Source of the DNA: Gemmatimonadaceae bacterium
GTDB taxonomy: Bacteria > Gemmatimonadota > Gemmatimonadetes > Gemmatimonadales > Gemmatimonadaceae
Reading direction: 5' to 3'
Length of the DNA stretch: 64,000 bases
Assembly (NCBI GenBank): GCA_036273715.1
Contig: DASUHB010000066.1
Coordinates: 62,001-126,000, forward strand
Shown here: positions 36,719 through 44,575 of the stretch, one piece after another
How positions within the stretch are numbered: the first letter of the stretch is position 1
How the letters are laid out: each line of letters opens with the position of its first letter
The notes under the pieces: model-generated
The model's database searches: none
What the model saw: only the letters and a program-made list of their open reading frames with translations
Told to the model about the DNA's origin: nothing
Program-made: the position numbers and the translations under genes

Positions 36719-38284
36719 ATGAAGCGAGAGATTCTCATCAATGCGAGTCCGCGAGAGACTCGCGTGGCCATCCTGGAGGATGAGCAGTTCGTCGAATTGA
36801 TGATCGACCGCCCCGACAACCGCCGCATGGTCGGGGACATCTATCTGGGCAAAGTGGAAGCTGTGCTGCCCGGCATTCAGGCGGCGTTCGTCGACATCGG
36901 AACGGAGAAGCAGGCGTTCTTGCACGCGAGCGACCTGGTCTTCCCCGAATCTGAGGCGGACGGGGAGGACGACGCGGAGGACGAGTCATCCGAGGACGAC
37001 GAGGACGGCCAGAGCAACGGCCGCCGCAAGCGCGTCAAAGCGCCGCCGATCCAGGACCTGCTCAAGCGCGGGCAGGATGTCATCGTCCAGGTGTCCAAGG
37101 AACCCATCTCCACCAAGGGACCGCGCGTCACGGCGCAGGTTTCGTTAGCCGGGCGCTTCCTGGTCTACATGCCGTTCGCCTCACGCGTCGGCGTGAGCCG
37201 GAAAATCGGCGACCGTGCCGAGCGCCAGCGTCTGCGCGAACAGATGCAGGCGGTGCTGCCCAAGGATTCCGGCGGCGTGATCGTGCGCACGGTAGGCGAG
37301 GACGTCACTCAGGAGACGTTCCGCCGCGAGTACAACACGCTCTCGGCGCAGTGGAAGAAGATCCAGCGCAAGACGCGGTTTCTGCGCGCGCCGGCGCCGG
37401 TACATCGCGAGACGAGCCTCACCCGCGGCCTAACGCGCGATCTGTTCAGCACCAAGGTCGACTCGCTGGTCGTGGACAGCAAGCAGGTGTACAACGAGAT
37501 CGTCGAATATCTGAAGGGCATCGCGCCCGAGCTGATCGACCGTGTGAAGCTGTACGATGACCCCGTGCCGATCTTCGACAAGGCCGAGCTCGAGCCGGAG
37601 ATCCGGGACCTGTTCAAGCGGCGATGTGATTTGCCGTCGGGCGGCTATCTGATCATCGAGCAGACGGAAGCGCTGGTGTCGGTGGACGTGAACTCCGGCC
37701 GCTACACCGGCAAGCGCGATCCCGAGAAGACCATTCTCAAGACCAACACCGAGGCTGCACGCGAACTGGCGCGGCAGCTCCGCCTGCGCGACATCGGCGG
37801 CATCATCGTGTGCGACTTCATCGACATGGAGACCAAGGCCAATCGCGACAAGGTGCTGCAGGAGCTGCGCAACCACCTTGCGCGCGACCGCGCGCGGACG
37901 AAGGCGTTCGCGGTGTCGGAGTTAGGCTTGATCGAGATGACGCGGCAGCGCGTGCGGGCGAGCCATTATCAGAACATGACCGAGGCGTGTCCGACGTGCG
38001 GCGGCACGGGGCGCGTGTTCACGCCCGAGAGCACGGTGCGGCGCATGGAGCGCTCGATCAAGCGCATCGCGGTCGACGGGAAGAAGGACCACCTGTTGGT
38101 CAAGGTGCATCCGGACGTGGCGCTGTACGTGCTGGAGCACGAGCACGACCTGGCGAAGAAGCTCGAGAAGGGCGCGGGCTTCCAACTCGAGCTGCGCGAC
38201 GATCCGCTGCTCAAGCCCGATGAGTTCAAGCTCGTCGTGAAGGGCGCCGAGCGGGATGTCACGCAGCAATATGCCGTGGCGTGA
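36719..38284 (+). CDS. rng: Ribonuclease E/G family endoribonuclease
   Basis: The 521-aa protein begins with the RNase H-like and S1 parts (MKREILINASPRETRVAILED, GDIYLGKVEAVLPGIQAAFVDIG) and has the DNase I-like catalytic region with VSVDVNSGRYTGKRDPEKTILKTN and the metal-ligand Asp block IIVCDFIDMETKANRDK. A zinc-link CPTCGGTGRV follows, as in RNase E. An acidic insert (about 80-102, Glu/Asp/Ser) interrupts the S1 domain, and the disordered RNase E scaffold is missing, so RNase G is the nearer name. ATG preceded by GGAGGGG. Confidence 0.93.
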   Translation: MKREILINASPRETRVAILEDEQFVELMIDRPDNRRMVGDIYLGKVEAVLPGIQAAFVDIGTEKQAFLHASDLVFPESEADGEDDAEDESSEDDEDGQSNGRRKRVKAPPIQDLLKRGQDVIVQVSKEPISTKGPRVTAQVSLAGRFLVYMPFASRVGVSRKIGDRAERQRLREQMQAVLPKDSGGVIVRTVGEDVTQETFRREYNTLSAQWKKIQRKTRFLRAPAPVHRETSLTRGLTRDLFSTKVDSLVVDSKQVYNEIVEYLKGIAPELIDRVKLYDDPVPIFDKAELEPEIRDLFKRRCDLPSGGYLIIEQTEALVSVDVNSGRYTGKRDPEKTILKTNTEAARELARQLRLRDIGGIIVCDFIDMETKANRDKVLQELRNHLARDRARTKAFAVSELGLIEMTRQRVRASHYQNMTEACPTCGGTGRVFTPESTVRRMERSIKRIAVDGKKDHLLVKVHPDVALYVLEHEHDLAKKLEKGAGFQLELRDDPLLKPDEFKLVVKGAERDVTQQYAVA

Positions 38285-38311
38285 CCCGCGCTCGCCGTTA
38301 GGCGGCGCGGG
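38285..38311 (+). terminator. Hairpin after RNase E/G
   Basis: CCCGCG (38285-38290) pairs with CGCGGG (38306-38311), and an inner CGCC/GGCG stem closes on a GTTA loop, giving a GC-rich hairpin directly after the stop. There is no T run at once downstream. The inner loop carries one copy of the dispersed TTAGGC motif. Confidence 0.45.
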
Positions 38312-38321
38312 CCGCAGATGC

Positions 38322-38858
38322 TCAGCTTTTCGGGCTCGGCCGGCTCGACGGCGGGACCATCCCGCGCATGCGCATGTACGTCACGAGGTTGCCGTAATGC
38401 TCGTTGTCGTGCGTCGCGTTGAGCATCAAGGCATAGAAGCGCGAATGCGCTTCGCCGAACAACTTCGTCGAGCCCGCCACCTGATCGTCCGACTGCGCAT
38501 AGGCCCGCGCGCAGTATTCGTTGGACGCCTTGAGCGCCGCCAGAATGTCCGCCTTGGTGGTCTTGCTCTTCTCCACGTCGTCCTCGCTGCCGCCCGGCTC
38601 GCCTAACGCAGCGGCGCACATGAGGTGCTGCGAGCCGGCGATGTGCGCGATGATCTGACCGAACGTGCGCACCTCGGGCGTCGGGCGGAACGCATAGTCG
38701 GAGTCCGACATGTCTTCCGCCGACTGCGTGACGTACGCCGACACGTCGGACCAGATCGCACGCGCATCGGTCACCGAACCGCTGGCAACCCGCGGCCGGG
38801 ACGTGAAGGGCAGTGACGCGACGGCAACCAACGCGGCGGCAAGGCTGATGCGATGCAT
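38322..38858 (-). CDS. Exported DinB-superfamily protein
   Basis: The 178-aa protein starts with a probable signal peptide (MHRISLAAALVAVASLPFTS) followed by a DinB/YfiT-like four-helix bundle: FGQIIAHIAGSQHLMCAAAL with a first metal His and NATHDNEHYGNLVTYMRMRGMVPP with the closing HxxxH. The family binds a divalent metal through three histidines; many are thiol-transfer or unknown enzymes. The ATG at 38858 was chosen for the signal peptide; it is followed on the same strand by nothing overlapping. Confidence 0.78.
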   Translation of the reverse strand: MHRISLAAALVAVASLPFTSRPRVASGSVTDARAIWSDVSAYVTQSAEDMSDSDYAFRPTPEVRTFGQIIAHIAGSQHLMCAAALGEPGGSEDDVEKSKTTKADILAALKASNEYCARAYAQSDDQVAGSTKLFGEAHSRFYALMLNATHDNEHYGNLVTYMRMRGMVPPSSRPSPKS

Positions 38859-38946
38859 GTGGCGAGCTCCGTCGTAGTGGTAGTGAAAATCGACTGCTTG
38901 ACGATATGCGGTCCGGGCGCGGCACGCAAACGCCGCTTGGCCGCGG

Positions 38947-41616
38947 TCAGTCCAGCCGCAACGCCACCAACGGGTCGACGCGCGTGGCGCGCCGCGCCGG
39001 CACGACGCACGCCACGAGCGCCACCCCCAGCATGAACACCCCAACCGCCGTGAACGTGAGCGGGTCGGTGGGCCGCACGCCGAACAGCAGCGAGCGCACC
39101 ACGCGCGTGACCGCGAGCGCACCAGCCAGCCCGACCACGAGGCCGATGCCGGCGAGCAGCATTCCCTGGCGCAGCACCAGCGTTAGAACGCCGCCCTCGG
39201 TCGCGCCGAGCGCCATACGAATGCCGATTTCGCGGCGGCGCTCCGTGACCGCGTACGCCAGCACGCCGTACGTTCCCACCGCTGCCAGCGCGAGCGCCAC
39301 GACGGCGAAGATCACCAGCAGCAGGGCAATGAACCGCGGCCGCGCGAGCGCTTTCGCAAACACCTCATCCATGGTGCGGAGACCGACAATCGGAAGCGAT
39401 GGATCGATCGCACCCACGATGCGCCGAATCGCCGGCGCGAGCGCTTTGGGCGTGAGCGTCGAACGCACCACCACGTTCATGTACCGCGGTGCGTAGCCCA
39501 GGTACTTCGGCGCCTGGTCGTATAGCAGGTAGAGCTCCGTTCCCGTCTTTGCGTCCATGCCGCCCTGTTTCACGTCCTTGGCGACGCCGACGATCGTATA
39601 CCATTGCGTCGTGTCCACCATGCCGCTCGGTTGGATGCGGTGCCCAACGGCGCTCTGTCCGGGGAAAAAGAGTCGCGCGAGGGTCTGATTCACCACGGCC
39701 ACCGGCGGCGACGTCGCGCCGTCCATGGGACCGAACGCACGACCCTCGATCATCGGGATGCGCATGGTCGCGATGTAGTTGGCCGTGACCCAGTTGTAGT
39801 AGTCGACATTCTGCGGCGGGATGCCGGGCTTGGCGACGTAGCCCTCGAACCGCGTGTCGTTCGCGTTCACTTGGCGCAGGGGCGGCAGGCCGGACATCGC
39901 GGCCGCACTCTGGACGCCAGACACCTGCTGCAACTGATCGGTGACCTGATGGAAGAAGGCGACGCGGCGCATGCTGTCGGCGTACGTCGCGCCCGGCAGG
40001 ACGAGGCCGAACGTCGACAATCGCGACCGATCGAAGCCGGAATCGACTTGCGTCAGGTTCTCGAAGCTGCGCAGCAGGAGGCCGGCGCCGACGAGCAGCG
40101 TGACCGCGAGCGCCATCTCGGCCACGACCAGGGCGCGCCTCACGCGAGACGCGCCGGCGTGCGCGGTGGTCCGGCTTCCCGCTTCGCGCAGCGAGAGGCT
40201 CATGTTGGCGGTGCTCAGGCGGAGCAGCGGCGTCAGGCCGAACACGATGCCGGTGCCTAACGCAAGAACGAGCGTGTAGAGCAGCACCCGCCCATCGAGG
40301 CCCACCGTGGTGGCGCGCGGAATGCCGGCGTCGTTCGACAGCACGAGCGCGTGCAGCCCCCACCGCGCCACGAGCAGTCCCACCGCCGCTCCGGCCAGCG
40401 ACAGCACGAGGCTCTCGGCCAGGAACTGGCGCACCAGCCGGCCGCGGCCCGCGCCTAACGCCGCCCGCAGCACCAGCTCCTTGTGGCGCGTCTCGGCGCG
40501 CATGAGGAGCAGGTTCGCGAGATTGGCGCACGCGATGAGCAGCACCAGGAACACGGCCGCCTGCAGCACCCACAGCGCGCGTCCCGCACTGCCCACGATG
40601 TCGGTCAGGAGATCATCGTAGCGCAGCCGGTGGTTCTCGGCGTCGGGTGTGTGGACCCTGTTCTGCGTCGGATCCGCCGAACCGCCGTCGGTCTGTCGCC
40701 ATTGCTGGAGCAGCGGCTCGAGTTGGACGCGCGCGGTGGCGAGCGAGATGCCGGGCTTGAGGCGACCGACGAGATTCAGGTAGTGGCTGCCGCGATAGTC
40801 GGCGAGCTTGGCCGGGTCGAGCGTCAGCGGGAGCCAGAGGCGCACGCCTTGATCGTGGATGTCGAAGTGCGGCGGCATGACGCCCACCACCTGCGTCTCG
40901 ACGCCGTCGACCTGGATCTTCCGGCCGATGATCGCGCGGTCGCCGCCGAAGCTCGACCGCCACAGCTCGTCGGACAGCAGCGCCACCGGCGCTGCGTTAG
41001 GCAACGTCTCGTCGGCCGAGAACCAGCGTCCTGCTTCGGGCGTCACGCCGAGCGTCGATAGCAGGCTCGCCGAGATGATCGCCGAGGGCACGCGCGCCGG
41101 ACCGGTCTCGCTGCCCACGTTGACCGAGGTGGCGTAATAGGCCCCGACGTCGGAGAACGACCGGTTCCGCTCGCGGAATTCAATGAATTCGGCCGCGTCC
41201 ACCGGGAATTGATCGAAGCCCAGCCGCGGGAACTGGCTGGTGACGAGGACGAGCTGCTCGGGATGCGGATAGGGCAGGGGCCGCAGGATGACGCCATTGA
41301 CAACGCTGAAGATCGCCGTGTTGGCACCGATGCCTAACGCAAGAGTGATGATGGCGACCGCGGCGAACCCAGGGGACCGGAGCAGCGAGCGCGCGGCGTA
41401 TCGGAGCTCGCGCCGTAGCTGCTCGAATCCGCCGCCCCACATGTCGCGCGTTACTTCCTTCACGATGCCGACGTTGCCGAATTCCTTGCGTGCGGCGGCG
41501 GCCGCCGCTTCGGGCGATTCGCCGCGCGCGACCCGTTCGCGCGTCGCCATGTCGAGATGCGACTGAATCTCGACGTCGAGATCATCGTTGCGGGCATCGC
41601 GATCTTCGGAGCTCAT
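38947..41616 (-). CDS. MacB/FtsX-type permease (ADOP family)
   Basis: The 889-aa protein combines a short N-terminal cytoplasmic helix-rich domain (DDLDVEIQSHLDMATRERVARGESPEAAAAAARKEFG) with two FtsX-type permease units and MacB_PCD-type periplasmic domains. Membrane segments are near residues 100-125, 365-395, 415-445, 460-490 and three at the C-terminus ending in the family motif VPARRATRVDPLVALRLD. No ATPase is encoded next to it. Such proteins are multiplied in Acidobacteria and Gemmatimonadota, usually paired with a PadR regulator, as here (ATGA overlap). Substrate unknown. Confidence 0.87.
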   Translation of the reverse strand: MSSEDRDARNDDLDVEIQSHLDMATRERVARGESPEAAAAAARKEFGNVGIVKEVTRDMWGGGFEQLRRELRYAARSLLRSPGFAAVAIITLALGIGANTAIFSVVNGVILRPLPYPHPEQLVLVTSQFPRLGFDQFPVDAAEFIEFRERNRSFSDVGAYYATSVNVGSETGPARVPSAIISASLLSTLGVTPEAGRWFSADETLPNAAPVALLSDELWRSSFGGDRAIIGRKIQVDGVETQVVGVMPPHFDIHDQGVRLWLPLTLDPAKLADYRGSHYLNLVGRLKPGISLATARVQLEPLLQQWRQTDGGSADPTQNRVHTPDAENHRLRYDDLLTDIVGSAGRALWVLQAAVFLVLLIACANLANLLLMRAETRHKELVLRAALGAGRGRLVRQFLAESLVLSLAGAAVGLLVARWGLHALVLSNDAGIPRATTVGLDGRVLLYTLVLALGTGIVFGLTPLLRLSTANMSLSLREAGSRTTAHAGASRVRRALVVAEMALAVTLLVGAGLLLRSFENLTQVDSGFDRSRLSTFGLVLPGATYADSMRRVAFFHQVTDQLQQVSGVQSAAAMSGLPPLRQVNANDTRFEGYVAKPGIPPQNVDYYNWVTANYIATMRIPMIEGRAFGPMDGATSPPVAVVNQTLARLFFPGQSAVGHRIQPSGMVDTTQWYTIVGVAKDVKQGGMDAKTGTELYLLYDQAPKYLGYAPRYMNVVVRSTLTPKALAPAIRRIVGAIDPSLPIVGLRTMDEVFAKALARPRFIALLLVIFAVVALALAAVGTYGVLAYAVTERRREIGIRMALGATEGGVLTLVLRQGMLLAGIGLVVGLAGALAVTRVVRSLLFGVRPTDPLTFTAVGVFMLGVALVACVVPARRATRVDPLVALRLD

Positions 41617-41978
41617 CGCGCCTCCTCGGGAGGCGGCGCCGCGAACAGCTCGGCGACCGCCAGGGAGAATTGTTCCCACTTCGAGCGTTCGATGGCCAGT
41701 TGCTTCCGCCCCGCCACGGTGAGCCGATAGACACGCACGCGCTGGTTGTTCTCGGACACCTCCCACTCCGCCTGGATCCAGGCCTGGCGCTCGAGGCGGT
41801 GCAGGGCAGGATAGAGCGACCCGGTGTCCACCTGCAGCACGCCATGCGACATGCTGCGGATCACCTGAAGCAGTCCATAGCCGTGGCGCGGTCCCCAGCG
41901 CAGGCTCTGGAGGATGATGAGATCGAGCGTGCCCTGGAGCAGCTCGATGCGGGTGAGGGGTGCTTTCCGTTTGGACAC
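41613..41978 (-). CDS. PadR-family transcriptional regulator
   Basis: The 121-aa protein has the PadR winged helix: LLQGTLDLIILQSLRWGPRHGYGLLQVIR and SLYPALHRLERQAWIQAEW, with the wing RVYRLTVAGRKQLA. GTG start. The permease gene begins inside its stop codon. A repeated AGGGTGTA..TACACCCT element lies just upstream and a TTGACG -35-like box (minus strand, 42043-42048) sits 7 nt beyond, so autoregulation is likely. Confidence 0.88.
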   Translation of the reverse strand: MSKRKAPLTRIELLQGTLDLIILQSLRWGPRHGYGLLQVIRSMSHGVLQVDTGSLYPALHRLERQAWIQAEWEVSENNQRVRVYRLTVAGRKQLAIERSKWEQFSLAVAELFAAPPPEEAR

Positions 41979-41990
41979 GACGGGCGGGCC

Positions 41991-42035
41991 AGGGTGTAGA
42001 CAGCCTACGGCCAGGGTGTAAGGTGCCTACACCCT
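41991..42035 (-). promoter_or_regulatory. Candidate PadR operator
   Basis: AGGGTGTA (42013-42020), 7-nt spacer, TACACCCT (42028-42035) is a perfect 8-bp inverted repeat. A second copy of the left half, with CCTAC spaced as in the first, lies at 41991-42008. The site falls between a -35-like box at 42043-42048 and the padR start, as expected for a self-repressing PadR. Confidence 0.55.
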
Positions 42036-42170
42036 CGCGGCCCGTCAATGGTTCTGTCCGTCAGGGTCCCGTTAAGCCATCGGCTCGTCGGGAATTTCCG
42101 GGAAACGTGGCCAGAAAAAATCGAACGAATGAGGGAAGGAAGATGGATCCTGGGGCTGGAGGGCAGAGTG

Positions 42171-42192
42171 CTACGCTCATGAAGACGCGGAC
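42171..42192 (+). repeat. Half copy of dispersed inverted-repeat element
   Basis: These 22 nt (CTACGCTCATG...GCGGAC) are identical to the reverse complement of the right arm of the copy at 8430-8536. The matching second arm is missing, so it may be a remnant. Confidence 0.6.
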
Positions 42193-42268
42193 GTGGTAAT
42201 GGGTCCGATCCACTACCGCGGACGTGGTACCGGTTCAGTTTGGGGCGCCGTTCCATCATGGCTTGCAT

Positions 42269-42392
42269 CTACGTTCACGAAGACGCGGACACGCAGGACA
42301 CAACGGACAAAGCACTGACAACAAACCAACGCTTGGTGTTGCTCGTGTCGTGTCCGTTCTGTCCTGCTTTGTCCGCGTCGTCATGAGCGTAG
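42269..42392 (-). repeat. Dispersed inverted-repeat element, copy 2
   Basis: This 124-bp copy has arms at 42269-42291 and 42370-42392. Read on the minus strand, it aligns with the copy at 8430-8536, including an exact 18-nt interior match (GGACACGACACGAGCAAC). The interior has further inverse GGACA/TGTCC units, so the transcript would fold into a long hairpin. It lies between divergent promoters of padR and rplU. Confidence 0.72.
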
Positions 42393-42471
42393 CACTCTAC
42401 CCCTCCGGCCTGCAACGAGTCTCATCGGGGTACGGACCAAACTGTACCTCTTCCGCCCGGACGTCCGTCTG

Positions 42472-42500
42472 TTGACGCGGCTGACTCGAGCGAGTAGCTT
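42472..42500 (+). promoter_or_regulatory. Promoter of the rplU-rpmA operon
   Basis: TTGACG (42472-42477) and TAGCTT (42495-42500) are 17 nt apart. The expected transcript start is about 20 nt before the rplU ATG. The near-consensus -35 box fits a strongly expressed ribosomal protein operon. Confidence 0.55.
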
Positions 42501-42526
42501 ACTGGACTGTATTAACCAGCCTTCAA

Positions 42527-42844
42527 ATGACTTACGCCATTATTCGCACCGGCGGCATGCAGTTCCGAGCCGAGCCGGGAAAGACGATTCGCATTCCGTC
42601 CCTCGAAGCCGAGGTCGGCGCCGCCGTCACGTTCGACGAGGTGCTGCTGGGCTCCGACGGCACCACCGTGCACGCCGGTGCCCCCCTCGTGAGCGGCGCC
42701 TCCGTGACCGGCGAAATCGTGAAGCACGGCAAGGGCGACAAGATCGTCGTCTTCAAGTTCAAGCGCCGGAAGAACTACGCGCGGAAGCAGGGACACCGCC
42801 AGAAGTTCACCGACGTCAAAATCAACGACATTTCACTCGGCTGA
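42527..42844 (+). CDS. rplU: 50S ribosomal protein L21
   Basis: The 105-aa protein has the L21 pattern: YAIIRTGGMQFRAEPGKTIRIP at the start, and the conserved C-terminal KRRKNYARKQGHRQKFTDVKI. Length is normal for bacteria. rpmA follows after 9 nt, the usual rplU-rpmA order; obgE, often third, is replaced here by a convergent amidohydrolase gene beyond a terminator. Confidence 0.97.
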   Translation: MTYAIIRTGGMQFRAEPGKTIRIPSLEAEVGAAVTFDEVLLGSDGTTVHAGAPLVSGASVTGEIVKHGKGDKIVVFKFKRRKNYARKQGHRQKFTDVKINDISLG

Positions 42845-42853
42845 CGGTTCGCC

Positions 42854-43135
42854 ATGGCTCACAAGAAAGGCGTAGGCTCGAGCCGCAACGGTCGCGACAG
42901 CGGCCCAAAGTATCGCGGCGTGAAAAAGTTCGGCGGCGAACGCGTGCGCGCCGGCAACATCATCGTCCGCCAGTGCGGCACCAAGATCCATCCCGGCCGC
43001 AACGTCGGCCTCGGCACCGACTTCACGATCTATTCGCTCATCGACGGCGTCGTGAAGTTCGAGCACAAGAACAAGCTGCGGTTCAAGGTGTCCGTGTATC
43101 CCGATAACCGGGAAGCAGCAGCCGGCGCCGCCTGA
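42854..43135 (+). CDS. rpmA: 50S ribosomal protein L27
   Basis: The 93-aa protein begins [16 protein letters not shown], the unprocessed L27 N-terminus that reaches the peptidyl-transferase centre, and continues with [31 protein letters not shown]. Normal length plus a few C-terminal residues. Confidence 0.97.
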   Translation: MAHKKGVGSSRNGRDSGPKYRGVKKFGGERVRAGNIIVRQCGTKIHPGRNVGLGTDFTIYSLIDGVVKFEHKNKLRFKVSVYPDNREAAAGAA

Positions 43136-43178
43136 ACAGCACCGCGCCTAACGGCGTTCGGACAACCCGCAAGGGAAA

Positions 43179-43213
43179 AAGAACCTCAATGGCAACGGGC
43201 CATTGAGGTTCTT
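43179..43213. terminator. Bidirectional terminator between rpmA and the amidohydrolase gene
   Basis: A perfect 14-bp stem (AAGAACCTCAATGG with CCATTGAGGTTCTT) encloses a 7-nt loop (CAACGGG). On the minus strand it is followed by TTTTTCCC, a typical U tract, so it serves the minus-strand gene well; on the plus strand the tail is GTCGTTT, which is weaker. Confidence 0.8.
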
Positions 43214-43282
43214 GTCGTTTCCACTACACGTCCGTGTTAGGCGAACAGTCCGCCGGCCTGCCTCCGCAACCGCTCGCCGCGA

Positions 43283-44575
43283 TCAGGGCTTCCCGTAGCT
43301 CGGCGGCAGCTGCTCGTACCGCTTCGTCAACAGATCCTGCCGCGACACGTCGTTCTGCTTCTTTCCGTGCACGTAGACCGCAACCGCTCGCGTCGCAAAC
43401 TCGAACGGATCGCCATCCCACACCACGACGTTTGCTTCGTGGCCCGCCTGCAGCGTGCCGATCTTGTCGGCCACGCCGAAGATCTCGGCCGGCGCCTGCG
43501 TGATCGCCTTGAGCGCGTCATTCCACGACAGGCCGTAGCCCACCGCGTTCCCGGCTTCGTACCGGATGTTGCGCACGTTGAACAGCGATTCGTCGCCGGC
43601 GCCGTTGCCGATGAGCGCCACCTCGACCCCCGCCTTCCGCAACAGCGCCACGTTGTCCTGGCGGGCGCCTAACGTGCTGAACGAGCTCGGAATGTTCGAC
43701 TCCGCGCCGGCCAGCACCGGGATCTTCGCGGCCGCCAACCGGTCGGCCACTTCCCAGGCCTCCTCGCCGCCGCCGATGATGACCTTGATCCCGAATTCCT
43801 TTGCGAGATCGATCGCCGACTGAATGTCGCTCGCCTGGTCCGCGTTGATGAGCAACGGCACTTTGCCCTCCAACACCGGCACCAGCGCGGCCAGCGACCC
43901 CGGATTCAAGGGCATCTGGCGAGATTGGCCGCGATCGAATTCGGCGACGTGCTTCTGGTAGTACCGCGTGTCCTGCAGGATCTCGCGCAGTTTGGCGATC
44001 TGCTGGCCCTTGGCCGGCGCGCCATCGCCGCCTTCATCGCCGATGCTCGCGATCATCGCGGCCGGCGCGCGCAGAATCATCTCGGCGCGCGTGTCGCCGA
44101 ACAGATCGATCATCGCCGCCTGTCCGGCAATGAGGCCGCCGCCCGGCGTCGACATCACGCTCGTGACGCCCTCCTCGCGCGCCGGCGGAATCAACACCGA
44201 GCGCGGATTGAGTCCATCCCACGACGTGAAATCCGGCGTGATGCCTTGCTCGCTGCGCGCGCGCGACTCGTTCGCCCCGGCCCCGAACCCGACCTCGACC
44301 AGTCCTAACTGCGTCTCCGCGTCGACCAACCCGGGTGTCACCCATTTGCCCGATGCATCCACTTTCTCGGCGTCTGCCGGAACGGTGATGTTGGCGCCGA
44401 CGGCGACGATCTTGCCGTCCTTGATCAGCACCGTCCCGTTTTCGATCGGCGGACCGCTCACCGGATACACCTTGCCCCCGGTGATCGCGACCGTCTGCGC
44501 CGCCAGCGTGCTAACGGGAGCGATGAACGCGGCCGCGCATGCGGCGGCCATGACGTACAGCGTGCGCGATGTCAT
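43283..44575 (-). CDS. Exported amidohydrolase-like protein lacking the HxH metal motif
   Basis: The 430-aa protein has a signal peptide (MTSRTLYVMAAACAAAFIAPVSTLAA) and the imidazolonepropionase-like fold outline: TGGKVYPVSGPPIENGTVLIKDGKIVAVG and the closing EIFGVADKIGTLQAGHEANVVVWDGDPF. At the first metal site, where the family has PGLIDxHxH, it reads PGLVDAETQLG, so both histidines are missing; the next site reads LLINADQ instead of a His. It is probably catalytically inactive or uses other ligands. It overlaps the intact paralogue upstream by 4 nt, suggesting a heteromer. Confidence 0.75.
   Translation of the reverse strand: MTSRTLYVMAAACAAAFIAPVSTLAAQTVAITGGKVYPVSGPPIENGTVLIKDGKIVAVGANITVPADAEKVDASGKWVTPGLVDAETQLGLVEVGFGAGANESRARSEQGITPDFTSWDGLNPRSVLIPPAREEGVTSVMSTPGGGLIAGQAAMIDLFGDTRAEMILRAPAAMIASIGDEGGDGAPAKGQQIAKLREILQDTRYYQKHVAEFDRGQSRQMPLNPGSLAALVPVLEGKVPLLINADQASDIQSAIDLAKEFGIKVIIGGGEEAWEVADRLAAAKIPVLAGAESNIPSSFSTLGARQDNVALLRKAGVEVALIGNGAGDESLFNVRNIRYEAGNAVGYGLSWNDALKAITQAPAEIFGVADKIGTLQAGHEANVVVWDGDPFEFATRAVAVYVHGKKQNDVSRQDLLTKRYEQLPPSYGKP

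Larger units (their letters stand above)
42041..42526. other. Intergenic region upstream of rplU with repeat copies
   Basis: No coding gene is seen in this 486-bp gap between the divergent padR and rplU genes. It carries a half copy of the inverted-repeat element (42171-42192), a full copy (42269-42392) and, next to rplU, a good promoter. Between half and full copy, GCGGACGTGGTA occurs twice (about 42187 and 42221). Confidence 0.6.

Noticed and set aside
36342-36783. Open frame with one hydrophobic segment (ILALLVFALAVLAIAM) upstream of and into RNase E/G
   Set aside because: Poor third-position GC, no clear ribosome site, and overlap with the start of a certain gene; more likely leader RNA.
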